Assembly (NCBI GenBank): GCA_015680685.1
Contig: MNCI01035156.1
Coordinates: 355,572 to 419,571 of the forward strand
DNA: 64,000 nt
Source: Gnetum montanum
Taxonomy: Eukaryota > Streptophyta > Gnetopsida > Gnetales > Gnetaceae
Direction: 5' to 3'
Each line of letters begins with the position of its first letter. The stretch's first letter is position 1. The notes under the pieces were generated by a model. That model saw only the letters and a program-made list of their open reading frames with translations. It had not been told where the DNA came from and made no database searches. The position numbers were made by a program, and so were the translations under genes. This document shows, piece after piece, positions 44,331-56,141 of this stretch.

Positions 44331-45690
44331 ATGTAAATAAATTCAGGCTACATGCATAGGCTACATGGATTTGGCTATCATTGCATCTAGTCATAGAGGC
44401 ATGGGAAGGTTCAGGTAAACTTCACTTGTGCAAGCTCTTCCTAATCTTTGTAAGATTAGGGAGTGAGTAAGGCCTACTCTAGAAAAGCTTGTATTCACCA
44501 TCTCCTTCACTTACAATGTTGAAAGGGAGTTTATCCCATAATGTGTCCCATTTCCTATCATTGTCATCATTGGTTATCTTTGGTTTTTGCACTTCATGGC
44601 TAGGAGCTTCTTCTTGAAGCTCCACTTCGGATCCCTACTCTATGTCAACATTGTTGATAGCTAGGGGAGTCGTGTTATCACTATGAATGATGATTTCACC
44701 TCCCTCATAAGGAAGGTGGATTTCTTGACAGATGGGCAAGGACACAACTCATAACTGAGCCAACCAAGGTCTTTCCAAGATTAGGTTGAATCCTGGTGTC
44801 TCTTCCACCATCAAGAAGTTTGTGGTTGTAGGGAATTATTATTTGGCTACAAAATCCAAGGAGATAGATCCCTTGATAGCAACTCTTAATCCATTGAAGG
44901 ACTTAAGAGCTACAATAGTTGTAGGTTGTACTTGCTTAATTAAGTCTAAGTGTTCAACGATGGTGCATGGGATGACTTTGGTTGCAACTCCATCATTAAC
45001 ATGCACCTAATGTATTTTAAATTTTCCTATGCATATGGTTATAAATAAAGAGGTTGTAGTCACTTCACCTTCTAGGGATTAACCTTAATTTTGCTATTGC
45101 AAAATGTTAAGGATGTTAACTTCTTCTTCGCTATTGAGGAAGGAATCCTCACTACATGGATGGCTTCCTCATTAGCAAGAATATCCTAACTAACAAGTAT
45201 GTAGATCAAAATTTTGACTAGCACCTCATGATGTGTGACCAAAGTCATGATTAGGTCATACAAGCTTAAAGTTATGTTCTTTTGCTTAATGAACTACCTG
45301 GCTTGTTCTATTGCACTAAGGAAATTTTTGTTGTTGGCCATGAGCTTGTCACCTTGGTTGTGATCTACTTCCTCCATGAGCCCCAAAATGAAAACTTTAG
45401 CTTTAGAATGTGACTTTTGTGATTCTTCCTTATTATTATGGTTGTGGGCTTTAGTGTCCTCCTATGGCTTGTTGATTGAAGGAGATGAAGTAGAGGAGGT
45501 CATGGGCATAGCCAAAACGAAAGTGGGTTTCATTGGGCCTACTTCCTTTCATGCCTTCCTCTTATCTCTCTTGTTATTTACTTATGCTTCTTCACTTGCT
45601 TGGATGTAGTTTTTATGTTGTCATCTATTGGCTGTAGGAAAGAGGTAGTAGCATTCACCACAACAAGGGGTTATTGTGTAGTTGGTTTGG
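44331..45690 (-). pseudogene. Gag end, protease and post-protease block of element D
   Basis: Minus strand. KQKNITLSLYDLIMTLV (about 45290) aligns with KQKNTYLSLYDLVMTSL in E. The protease site reads VHVNDGVATKVIP (about 45015-44975) against VHVDDGATTNVIP in E; the catalytic Asp of E's DDG is kept as NDG. Next is ALKSFNGLRVAIKG and, at about 44795-44765, FNLILERPWL, a variant of the LLLGRPW motif that follows protease in Tat/Ogre elements. E inserts at 45691. Stops are numerous. Confidence 0.7.
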
Positions 45691-47402
45691 TGAAACACCA
45701 CTAATTTCAGCCTAGCACTTTGAAATGGAAACGACTCAAGTCCTTTCGAAGTTTTAAAGACAAAATTTGCATAAGGCATGGTATTCATGTTGACTTGGGA
45801 ACTCACGTTGATGTTGGATGTTATGGTCATGCTGCACTCATGTTGCAGCATGACATCTAGCATGACCAACTTTCACAACTCCAAACAGCCTCCAAACCGA
45901 CTCAGAATGACTTGATTTTGGACATGCAGGTCATCCTTGGGCATCATCGGGCTCAGCATCTGCAACCTCTGACTTCAGCTTCCAAAACCTCTAGAAAATT
46001 CTAGTTCCAAAAGTCAAAAATTGCAAGTTTTCACAAGTGTTTGCAGGTGAAACTACAAGTTACGCTGTGGTCATGCTGCGTCATGACCACAACGTGACCT
46101 ACCCAAAATAGCCAGCATGACCTACTCAAAACCACTCAAATCCAAGCTCAAATTTGATATTCTAGAGTTAAACACATCTAGGGAGTAGTTGCAGGCTTCA
46201 GAAATCAAAATTTGGTTTAAAAAATCAAGTTTTCTTCACTCATGCTAGAGGTCAAGCTGGGTGTGAGTGTAGCATCCACACACTGGGCACACTGGATGCT
46301 GGACACATGTTCGAGGTCATGCTGGGCATGAGTGCAGCACAACCACAAATGAACTTACACTAAAGTTGAACTCGAATCTGAAGGCACATCAACTCATGTT
46401 GGAAGCCCTGGTTAAACAAAGATGCCTCGAACAACCTCAAATCGACATCTCGACATCCCGTAGCACTCGATCCATCGTCAAGCAAGCTGGGTTGAATTTC
46501 TCTTATTGTATATTTCATTGTAAATCCACATTTTTGGGCATGATAGGCCCTCACAGTCTAAATTAAATGTACTTTCATGGGCTTGAGTAACCCACGAGTT
46601 ACAAAATGCAATGTATCTGGTCAAGAACATAGCTTGCCGACACACATCCAACTCTTGCTAGCACACATCGAACTCGTGCATAACTGTCCATTGGACATGT
46701 GTCACTAGATCTATTTTCCTGTTAAATCCCAACCATTGATTCCATTCTAGAATTCCACACCCAAGCCCAACCCAGCCCTATAAATACCCTATCAATTCAC
46801 ATGAACCGGGAAAGGAGGTTGGCAACTAGAGACATTGGCAATTCTGAGAACATACAGAACCAGCAATCCTTGGGTGCTCGGCACACTTGACTCCTGGCAT
46901 CCAAGTACTTCTCACATACATCACATCACATCATCACCTCACATCACATCACCCTGGGGCTAGGCATTTGACCTGCCACCAACACATGTAGCTATGCTTT
47001 AACCAGTGCATACTTATTTTCTAAGCAATACAATTCAGTTCGTTTTGCCAACCAATCATTATTTCTGTTTACTCTATTTTATATTTAGTTTACATTCTAT
47101 TTAAATTCTTCTTACTACGTTTAGTTTACATTCTGGTTATATTCTGTTTATGATCCTATTTAAATTTTACGTGCACTGTTCATGTTTTAAGACACCATTT
47201 ACAATAATAACCCCAACGCTAATCGTAGCTTACGCTCAGGGAAGTCCTTGGTTGATTTGCGTGCAAACCATTCAAAGCACTCTACCTTTGTTATCTTTTC
47301 CAGCTTGCCCTCAAGTGAAGGTAGGGTGAGCTATCCTTGCCCAACGATCTTTCGATGCTTGTTTCCCCTTCCAGCCTTACACCAATGATTTAGGTCAGTA
47401 CA
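45691..47402 (+). repeat. 5' LTR of element E, 1712 bp
   Basis: It starts TGAAACACCAC and aligns with 61633-62947 over about 1290 bp. The end is placed at CA 47401-47402, five bases before the PBS. TATA box at 46776-46786. Repeated CATGCTG/CACGCTG-type words occur throughout 45780-46350. Confidence 0.8.
46776..46786 (+). promoter_or_regulatory. TATA box in 5' LTR of E
   Basis: CCCTATAAATA occurs here and at the matching place of the 3' LTR (62734-62744). Confidence 0.6.
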
Positions 47403-47407
47403 GTTTT

Positions 47408-47426
47408 TGGCACTAGAAGGAGGGCC
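47408..47426 (+). other. Candidate primer-binding site of E
   Basis: TGGCACTAGAAGGAGGGCC lies five bases after the LTR end. TGG at the start fits pairing with a tRNA CCA end. I cannot name the tRNA with confidence; it is not the tRNA-Asp site used by A, C and F. Confidence 0.5.
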
Positions 47427-47477
47427 AACTTGCTTGTTGTTTGTTAAAATGTCAATCATGCTACCTGTTAAAACATT

Positions 47478-47690
47478 TTCATATGCTCTCTATTGGTCAC
47501 ATTGAGCTTGCTCTCTATTGGTCATGCTGAGCTTGCTCTCTGTTGATCACGCTAAGCTTACTCTCTGTTGGTCATACTGAGCTTGCTCCCTGTTGGTAAT
47601 GCTGAGCTTGCTCCCTATTGGTCATGCTGAGCTTGCTTCCTATTGGTCACACTGAGCTTGCTCCCTATTGGGCATGCTGTGGTTTGGTCG
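47478..47690 (+). repeat. 25-bp tandem repeat in the leader of E
   Basis: About eight copies of a 25-bp unit (GAGCTTGCTCTCTATTGGTCATGCT, up to 4 changes each) lie between the PBS and gag. The last copies degrade into GGTCATGTTGTGG-type words. Confidence 0.85.
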
Positions 47691-47778
47691 CTTTGGTCAT
47701 GTTGTGGTTGTGTCATGCCATGCTGCAGTTGCTTGCAATCCAACTCAACTCATCTAGCCCAGTCTGCTCATGTTCATC

Positions 47779-50718
47779 ATGGAATCATCCGAAATCAACC
47801 TAGTAACACTACCGATTGTTGACATTGGGGCCGAAACATCGAATGCTATGACTACTATGGAATCCATAACCGTTATTGAACACATAAATCCACAAGGCCC
47901 TATACACTAGTCACTCAGGCTATAGGGCAAAGGCCCTACTCATGCAACTCTTACACACAAAGAGTATAACTTTGTCTGTGTCAAAATCCAAGCCAACCTA
48001 CCTATCGATCGTATAGAGAGGAAAGTAAAGAGAGAATATGAATTTATCCACAAAGGACGACGTGAGTTTATCCCTTCAACATTCGACATAATCCCGATGT
48101 CTGAAAACCATCATAAACTCATATCCTAGCTTCTTATGGCAAGAAGTCAAGCCTTACAACTACTACCAATAGAGCCTCAAGATGAGGAAGATGATTTTGC
48201 AGCCCAATATGAACATGGAAATTCCTACCATACTGTCAGTCCCCATGCCTATACAAGCCTATTATTCCACCCTTTTCTGGAAGAAACTCTGCTCCCTCCT
48301 TCATCCGCAAACAATCGTGCACCAATCTCCCAACAAGAGGTACCTACTTCCATTCCTATCTTCCCCATGCTCAATAATATTCACTTTGATGCATCCACTT
48401 CCATCATTTCTCCACAAGTACAGTCCCAACAACTCCCTTCCCAAACTAATGTAGGGTCAATCTTTCGACCTCAAGTAATTGGAATGCCATCGGTCATACC
48501 AGCTTCCACATCCACCCATTAGATACCTCAGGTGCAAATCCATGGGGCACCATTGATTACTCCAACCCAACATGCTCAGGGTGTTACTTCATAACCTATG
48601 ACTGGGCAGTGGGTTCCACCAGTAGTCTCAGTCCCGAATACCATCTCACCACAACAAACGTTAGCCCAACAACCTCTCTTTCTACAAACAATGCAATAAT
48701 TGAATCATTATCATCCACAATCCGCTCAATCCACTGGTTTGCCTACTGCCCAAGAATGGGCAAACACACAAAAAATGATGCACTCGTTGGTAGAAGAATT
48801 AAAATTCCTTAAAACTGCAAACACTGAGGAAGTCAAGGTACTAGATTTCTATCAAGATGACCCAATCGACCCCTCAGTTCCACCCTTAACCTTGCCAAAG
48901 GGAGTCTGATTACCCCAGTTGACCAAGTACAATGGAGAGGGAGACCCAAATGCCCACCTAGTGACATTTCGAACAGAAAGTCTTTTGCTTCAAGCATGGC
49001 CCAATGTAATTTTGTGAGTGTTTGCAATGTCCTTAACTAGAAAAGCCTTAAACTGGTACCAATCTTTACCCTGTAGCTCCATATCTTCTTTAGAGGATTT
49101 TTTGCATTAGTTTGTCACATGTTTCAAGTACAATCTAAAACCTGAAGCCACGTTAGATAGCTTGATTCAAATTAAACAAGCACCATTAGAGCTAGCGCAG
49201 AAATTTATCCAACGGTGGAGTGCAGCCTTACATGAACTTCACGAACCTATCCCCGAAACATATTTTCTTACCATCCTTGAGGTGGCTATAAATTACTTTA
49301 TTAAGTCAAAGCTTTACTATTTGAAAGATCGCACATTGAGCCAAGAATTTGTGCAAATCAAAGACATAGAAGAGGCAGCACAAACATGTAATGACCCAAC
49401 CTACTCAACCTTTAGGAGCCAACATACAAGGAAAGATAAGTCCAAAACAACAGTAGCAGCAGTGGCCGAAACAACCCGACCTAGTCATCTAGGACAAAAG
49501 GGAAAACAACATGTTGTCCCAAACAACTATGAAAGAACCACACCCACTTATACACCCGAAAATTATTCAAATAGAAACAACAACACAGGTCATGCCCATA
49601 CCTTCAAAAGAAATGATCCCACTCAATACACACCATTTCCCATGAAGCCTTCACAATTGATTGATCAACTTCTAAAGGCTAGGCTAATTCAACATAAACA
49701 AATGTCTCCTACGGCCTCTCAAAGACAAGATCAATTTTTTGAACTGGCCAAAAATCTAAGCTTAGCAACAGCCAACGAACCCCCCATTCCAAAGGGCTTT
49801 AGCTTGGATAGGTTTTATGAATATCACCAACGGTGCAGTCATGGGACTGCTTACTGCTTTACGTTGAAACAAGATATACAACACATGATTAATAGGGGCA
49901 AAGTAGTATTCGACGAGGCAAACCTAGTAAGATCCCAAAACCAATCCATGGGGGTCTACAAGGATCCTCTCAATACTAACAATGCAACATATGTGATCAA
50001 TACTATCCATGTGGAAGATAGACAAGATGTTCCTCGGAAACCTTTTAGGCCTTCAGAAAACACAGCTACCCCAACATACCCTCAAATCCCTTTCATCATG
50101 TGCACATCCCCCACACCACTGAGACCATTCGTTATCCGTGTACCTCCTTCTATTGTAGCCACAATGATACCATATGAAAACCGACCCATTCCCTTTGTGA
50201 TCCGGGTGCCAAGAGGCCCTAATACACAACCCACCTCCATTCCCCCACGGCCTCTGCAAGAATGTCTTGCCGATAGACTGACAAGAGAATGCTTGGAAAG
50301 AGAAAACCATCAACACAAATTGGGACCACCAAATCCAATGTCACTAAACGATGTTCCCATGGGTTCGCCCATTAATGAGCCTAATACGAGTCATCAAAAC
50401 AAGGATAATGTCACAAATCATGTCCCAAACCTAGCATCTTCAGTAAAAACCCCTCCATGGAAAATACGAATGCTGGGTCAAATGGACCAAATCTCTACAG
50501 ACAAGGGTGCCCCAAATGGTAAAGACCTAGTGAATGCATTGACCCAGGTCACACAACCTTTGAAACAAAAGAATACTTATTTAAGCCTGTATGATCTAGT
50601 AATGACTTCACTAGTGCATCAAGATACTCTCGTGCATATGTTAACTTCAGTCCCTGTTAGTGAGGACCTTCCTACAGATGAACCATCCATTCATGCGGTA
50701 TTGTCCACACAATCTTAG
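47779..50718 (+). pseudogene. gag of element E
   Basis: From the ATG at 47779 (MESSEINLV) a single frame can be followed to 50718 with about ten internal stops and no frameshift, so decay is by substitution. An N-terminal domain (KEYNFVCVKIQANLP; REYEFIHKGRREFIP) is followed by a Gln/Pro-rich stretch, then the capsid core at about 48910-49160 (LTKYNGEGDPNAHLVTF; ALNWYQSLP), a 518-codon open segment (49162-50718), and a partial zinc knuckle near 49825-49860 (CSHGTAYC). The C-terminal part is Pro-rich and ends with KQKNTYLSLYDLVMTSL. Confidence 0.8.
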
Positions 50719-51018
50719 GAATCAAAGACTACATCCCTGGAGTTTCATGATAAGGACATTAAGTTAGATGAGAAAATAGGAGAAGTTACTACAACTTCTA
50801 TGTTCATAACGATACAGGTTAATCATTTCAAAATATGTAGGGTGCATGTCGATGATGGTGCAACAACCAATGTAATACCTTTTTCCATCATCGAAAAACT
50901 AAGACTTACCAAAAAAATACAGCCCATGACAACCTCTTTCCTAAAATCCTTCAGTGGTTCCCGTGTTGGAGTGAGAGGTATGGTTACCTTGGATTTCATA
51001 CAACTATCTTGGCATTAT
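50719..51018 (+). pseudogene. Protease of element E, cut short
   Basis: It continues in the gag frame after one stop at 50716-50718. FITIQVNHFKICRVHVDDGA holds the active-site DDGA (about 50850), followed by TTNVIPFSIIEKL and FLKSFSGSRVGVRGMVTLDF. Beyond LDF (about 51001) similarity to D ends abruptly: the LLLGRPW-type block seen in D is missing and the sequence becomes the antisense ORF. I read this as a deletion junction. Confidence 0.75.
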
Positions 51019-53980
51019 GTATGACGCAACCAGAAACCGCATCATAGATCTTTCTTGGGACTTGCTCAATATCCCTTGGTAACTTAGGAAGAGCATCAAT
51101 GTGGGTAGCTTCAGAAGGATCCCACTGGAGTTTGGCACCTGCAAGTGCACACATAAATTAGTCATGATCGAAAATAAACACAAAGAAACACAGTAAAACC
51201 AGACATTTAGCATGACATGTAATGTACACACACCTAGTTCAAGATGAGATTCTTGTAAGCAGGTGACCATCTCAGTAACAATTCCCATAAGAAAATCCAT
51301 TTTGTTTGGCATCTCAAGCCATAGCCTCAACACGTTAGTTGATGTGGGAGAAGCAGGGGAGGTTTCTTCAATTGGGACCTGCGATCCTAACGTCACTTCT
51401 CGGGATATAGGTGCCTCAAGAATTCCAACATCTACCCCAAAATGGTCAAAATAGTTAAGAACAACAAATAAAAATCAAAAGATGCAGAATATAGATTGAG
51501 CTAAAGTAGAGCATACTAGAAAGACCTTCGCTGTCTAGCCTGGGTGGATGACCATGCTGTAAAGATCCATCAAAGAAACCATCAGGGACATCCCTTTCAT
51601 CACTTGAATGCCTAAGTGCATCCAAGGCCTCCGCAAGCTTCGTTTTGATGTTTCTTGTCCCCTCCTCCTCTTGTGTGGCAAGAATTTCTCCCTCCTCGAT
51701 TACTGCTTCCTTTTCTTTTCCTTCCTCCTCAGGTATAGGAGCCAGGACGTTTCTCTCCTCCTTCAGACTTTCCTCTAAAATAACACTAAAAGCTTAAAGT
51801 TAGTATGAGATAACTTGTAGGTACATCCAATAGTAATATAAACCAAAAAAACAAATATATAGTAAAAAGGACAAACCACTTACCCTCCACCGGCAATATA
51901 AATTCAATCTTCTTTGCCCTTAGGGGTCCAACATCTAAAGTAAGCTCCTTTGGACATTCTTTCCTTTTCACCTGTGCCTTGGACTTTCCAATAGTATCAC
52001 TAATTAAGCATTCAGCCTTCTTAACAGATGTGCACAGCCTAGGTGGTTCCAATCCCAAGCTGTCGTGGAAGTGATGAGAACAACTGACCATACCTCCACT
52101 AGTAATAGATACAGACTTCTCAATCTCTTCTGGTGGATCCTAGGATCTAGTGGTGCTATATAAGTGGCGAATCCAAGGGTGGGATAGTTGCGAATGGTCT
52201 CTCAAAATGTAGTGGTTATCCTTATGAACTACTAGGAATTCAGCGAACCTGCACAGGTATCCCGCAAAGAAAGCAAAGGTGAAGTGAGATTTTGCATGAA
52301 GGCTTGAACATAACTTGATAATTTTCCCACGAAGGCTAGAACCTAGAAATTGTGCCCAATTATATTACATGCCTATCTTCAAAACTGCATGCATCACACA
52401 TGCAGACTCAATCCCAAGGATTCTCCCTTTAGAAAGAGATTTGGGAAACACCCACGCTTGAAAGAGAGGATATAAGAAGTTCACTTCCATCGATCGGGCA
52501 TCCTCTCGCATGGCAAATCCCTTGGGACCCTTAGACAAACCCAACCACTAATCAAGCTCCCTTATGACCTATCCATCCTTAGTTTCCCTATCCATGGCTA
52601 CCATGGCACCATCCATGGGAACGCCAAAAAGATCAAAAAGAAACTCATTGGTTAGGTGGAATGATACCTTCACTCCCTGAACCCATGTGGTAAAACGAGA
52701 AGAATCACCACTAAAAGAGTCAACAATCATAACCATCTCAGTAGTTGGAACATTAGGAGTCAAGGCTATAAACAATTCTATCAAATCGGCTTGGGTGAGA
52801 CGACTGATAATCAAATTCGAAGCTCGCTTCTTTAACCCCTTTTTGATTGCTCTACCTCCCCGTAATTTGTAAAAAGCATAGCCTCATTACGCCCTATAGT
52901 AATAGTAACCTCTTTAGGGGGGGTGAATGCTATAAAAGAAAGAAAAACATAGAACAAAAAGTTAGAAAAGGATCATGACACACAATGATGCAACAAGAAA
53001 AGGAAAATAGAGTCTAAGGTGCGGTCACTTACCATCTATGACAAGTGAAGGTGAGGTGGGTGCAAGATCAATCCTTTGAGGAAGAATTGGCTCATTAGGA
53101 GAGCAATCCCTATGTAACCAACTACAAGCCTGGCAATGCTCAAAGGCTCTTGAAAATTGCTTGTGGGAGGCAATAAGGGCCATCTTGGTCTGGTTTAACA
53201 TTGTGACACGAAGAATAGGGCTAGCCATAAAAGTCTCTAGCGTTGTGTGCACTAAAGTAAGCCCATCATCATCATCACACATCCCATGTTCATGAAAATG
53301 GAGCCTACATAGGAAAACAACATGAAAATTTAGACGATGACATAAAATTAAAAAAATATCACAAGGCACAAAGGAGCATACCTATCCACTTTGTATACCC
53401 TCCTGGGTGGGTTCTGAAATAAGGTATACACACGAAGAGCTAGGAAAAGTGTGTTGTTACTATTGTAATAACTACAGGCAGGTAGCTCCCACACACGGGC
53501 TAAAGGACGAGTGGATCTAGGACCCTCAGCAGGGCTTCCATCCACTCTAAACAGTCCCTCATCGATATCAGTGATGAAGGCTAGCATGTCTTGTGTAGCC
53601 CCTGGTAAAACGGTCTCAATAATATCAGGAGCCATTTGTTCACTTAGATGAGACCATATGACAACACTGAAATTTTATGGTATAAATGATAATAATGAAC
53701 TAGCACTGGGATGAAACCATATTACATGGGGCCCAATTTGTATGTCATAGGGAGATGTGTCTGGCCCAAGGGGGCCAAACCAAGCAAGTACCCCAACGAG
53801 CTCAATAACAAGGAGAGAAGATTTAGATCCCCTGCACATAATCGAAACATTGGGTAAGTGAAAAATCCAAGAACTAACAATAGATCAACATAACTTAAAA
53901 CCATAAAAATCACATAAACAAATATAACACCCCATGAGACAAGGACACTAACGTCTATTTAGTATAATCTGACACTTACC
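51019..53980 (-). pseudogene. Antisense multi-exon ORF of element E (unknown function)
   Basis: Minus strand, opposite to gag-pol. Exons with GT-AG introns: 53831-53382, 53304-53033, 52929-51884, 51774-51536, 51431-51234 and 51138 to about 51019. A preceding donor G|GTAAGT ends an upstream exon at 53980. Splice phases agree at every junction, giving about 775 codons with one TAA in the first exon, a one-base loss near 52840 and about four stops in the large exon. Landmarks: VIELVGVLAWFGP, NFSVVIWSHLSEQM, YTLFQNPPRRVYKVDR, GVKVSFHLTNEFLFDLFGVP, FAFFAGYLCRFAEFLVVHKD, then an acidic tail (EEEGKEKEAVIEEGE). Introns are 77-148 bp. The C-terminus is lost by deletion. The start codon was not found. 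No known domain was recognised; host-gene capture or an accessory retrotransposon protein are both possible. Confidence 0.7.
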
Positions 53981-56141
53981 GGGGTACATTGAAATTGGTT
54001 TCAGAGCAAATCTATGTTTGAATCATCGACCCCAGAAAAACAATAAACAATATAAAATTTAAAATTTAAAATCATTGAACATCTTAGCAAATTAATTCTC
54101 AAAGCAAGGAATACTTAACACTCACACCACAACCTCTCAAAGGTAACTCACACTAGTGGTTATCCAAAATAGCTCACGCTGGGACCTTCCACAAAAAAAA
54201 ATTAAATCAAAATTTAGACTGAGTCATGCACCAAGTCATGAACCAAGTCAAGTCTTTCCTACAACCACTTCCTGCAACCACTCCCCTTGTAACCATGGTC
54301 ATTGGGTCTTCTCGTTCCACTAGCAGCTCATGCTAGATCTCCATCTCCAAAACTCATACCAACCTTCCTACATTCTAGCTGACACTGGAATTGTAACTTA
54401 TTCTAAAAACCCAGGACTGAAGATTCAAAAATCAAAATCACGCTACCTTGACAAAAATCCAAAATTCATGGTCACGCTACCCTAGAGGTGAAAACTGAGA
54501 AATCAAAATCACGCTGCCCCAGAGGCCAAAATCTAAAAGTTACAGTTGCATTGAGTTCTTATCCCCAGGTCACGATGTTGCTAGCCTTCTAACAAAGTCA
54601 CATTGCCCTGGCAATCAAAAAATACAGGGAGTCACGTTGTCCTGCCTAGGGCCAAAATTTTATAACTCACATTTCCCTTTAAAATTTGAAAAAAACCCTA
54701 CCCAAAAAATTTCCAAGTAAAATTGCTGTGAAAATTTTGTAGTCACGTTGAGGGCAAGACACTCATGAGGCCAAGAAGGCAAACAAAGAAATCCCAGGTT
54801 CACGTTAACCTCCCCACAATAGTCACGTTGTAAGAGGACCTAAAATCTAAGAAACAAGAAGGGGAAGATTGAAACCCTACATCCATGCCGCCAAGAAGGT
54901 TCAAAACCTAGAAAATCGCAAGTCACGTTGAATCGGGAATTTGTAGGTCACACTGTGTTGGGGAAAAGACCCAGAATTTACTGGCCGCACTACCTTGGAA
55001 AAATTTTTCAAAGGTCAATTTATGCTACCCCCTTCAAAATTCAAAAATTCATAGTCATACTAGCCATTCTTGCATCTTTAAAAATCAAAATTTTGTAATC
55101 ATGTTACCCTCTAGATCCGAAATTTTTGTGGTCACGCTAAGGTCAAAATTCTTAGTCACAAACCCTGCAAAAGCCATCCCAAGAAACCCAAAAAACCAGA
55201 AAAAAAACCAAAAACACCATGATTCCAAAAATCTCAAATCGCAAGCCCAAAATCCCAAGCACAAATTCCTATCCTAGGTAGCGCTACTTGCAGAAATGTC
55301 AGAGAAAATTTGGACACAAAGAATTTACCTGTGCAGGGCCTTCTTCCACATCGAAATCCTAACTTGAGGAAGACGTTGGAGAAGGTCTTCACTCTCTTTC
55401 ACGAACACTAGAGCTACCTACTTCCTCCCCTTGCCCCCGGTTGCCGTTCCCTTTCCCTTGTCTCTCATGGTCACGCTGACGCTAACACTAATGCCTTGGC
55501 TTGCACTACACTTTGGTCACGCTATCCTCCAAATTGCAGAAACTCACGCTAACAGAAATGAGGTTTCCTTCCTCAAAATTCCCTTTTCTATCCCTTCTAA
55601 TTTACTTAATTTTATTTATTTATTTAATTTTGGATCTTTTATTTTAGTTCCTCTTCTTTACTTTGGTTACATGTTGTTATTCAAACATCTTGGCCTGGCG
55701 ATGGCCTAGCTTTCCTTATCGTTCCAACCCCCGAAATGGGGTCCAAAAAAATTTCTTATGAAAAGAAGAAGAAAGTGTCAAAAAATCAAAAAATCAACAA
55801 ATAAACATCTATAAACATTTGGAAAAAATATAAAATTTCATAAAACTTTAAAATCTCCACAACCTTATTGTCCACTTGAAAATTTAAAATTTAAATATAG
55901 AGTTTAAAAGTAAAAAAGTATTTAAAAATGGTACATACACTCAGTTCAAATGGCAAGTCAACATGTGGCCCGGTATGGCCTTAAACTACCATGTGGCCCA
56001 GTATGGCCTTAAATTGCCATGACTTCCACTGCATCTCCTAATTTTGTAAGTACAAAATTTAATTATCCTATGTCTGTTTACACTTTGTAATTCTCCTGCC
56101 AAAAGGATGTCTCTTACTTTGCTCCCATTTTAAATTGGCAG
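53981..56141. repeat. Motif-rich tract between antisense ORF and RT of E
   Basis: There is no sense coding sequence. About twenty copies of a GTCACGYTG/GTCACGCTACC-type word occur between 54175 and 55560, spaced irregularly at 25-130 bp and separated by CCAAAATTC-type spacers. The same words occur in E's LTR. The tract ends with the acceptor TTGGCAG at 56141. Relative to the antisense ORF it is the 5' flank, like the hairpin array in D. Confidence 0.6.

Larger units (their letters stand above)
34929..44514 (-). other. Candidate long intron of D's gag-pol (about 9.6 kb)
   Basis: In the sense (minus) direction a GTAAGT donor candidate lies at 44514-44509, just after the post-protease block, and an acceptor TATCTAG|GAGC ends at 34930. 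Element E has the matching acceptor TTGGCAG|GAGC before its RT. Ogre elements are known to have an intron between protease and RT. The interval contains no sense coding sequence but holds the antisense ORF. The donor is a guess; the acceptor is supported by two copies. Confidence 0.45.

Noticed and set aside
51019-53980. A host gene that happened to be hit by E, or an unrelated insertion in E
   Set aside because: D carries the same ORF at the same place between protease and RT with matching exon starts, so it belongs to the element family. Ancient capture from a host remains possible.
55431-55709. A 92-codon plus-strand frame before RT in E
   Set aside because: Low-complexity hydrophobic translation of the repeat-rich tract; no counterpart in D.
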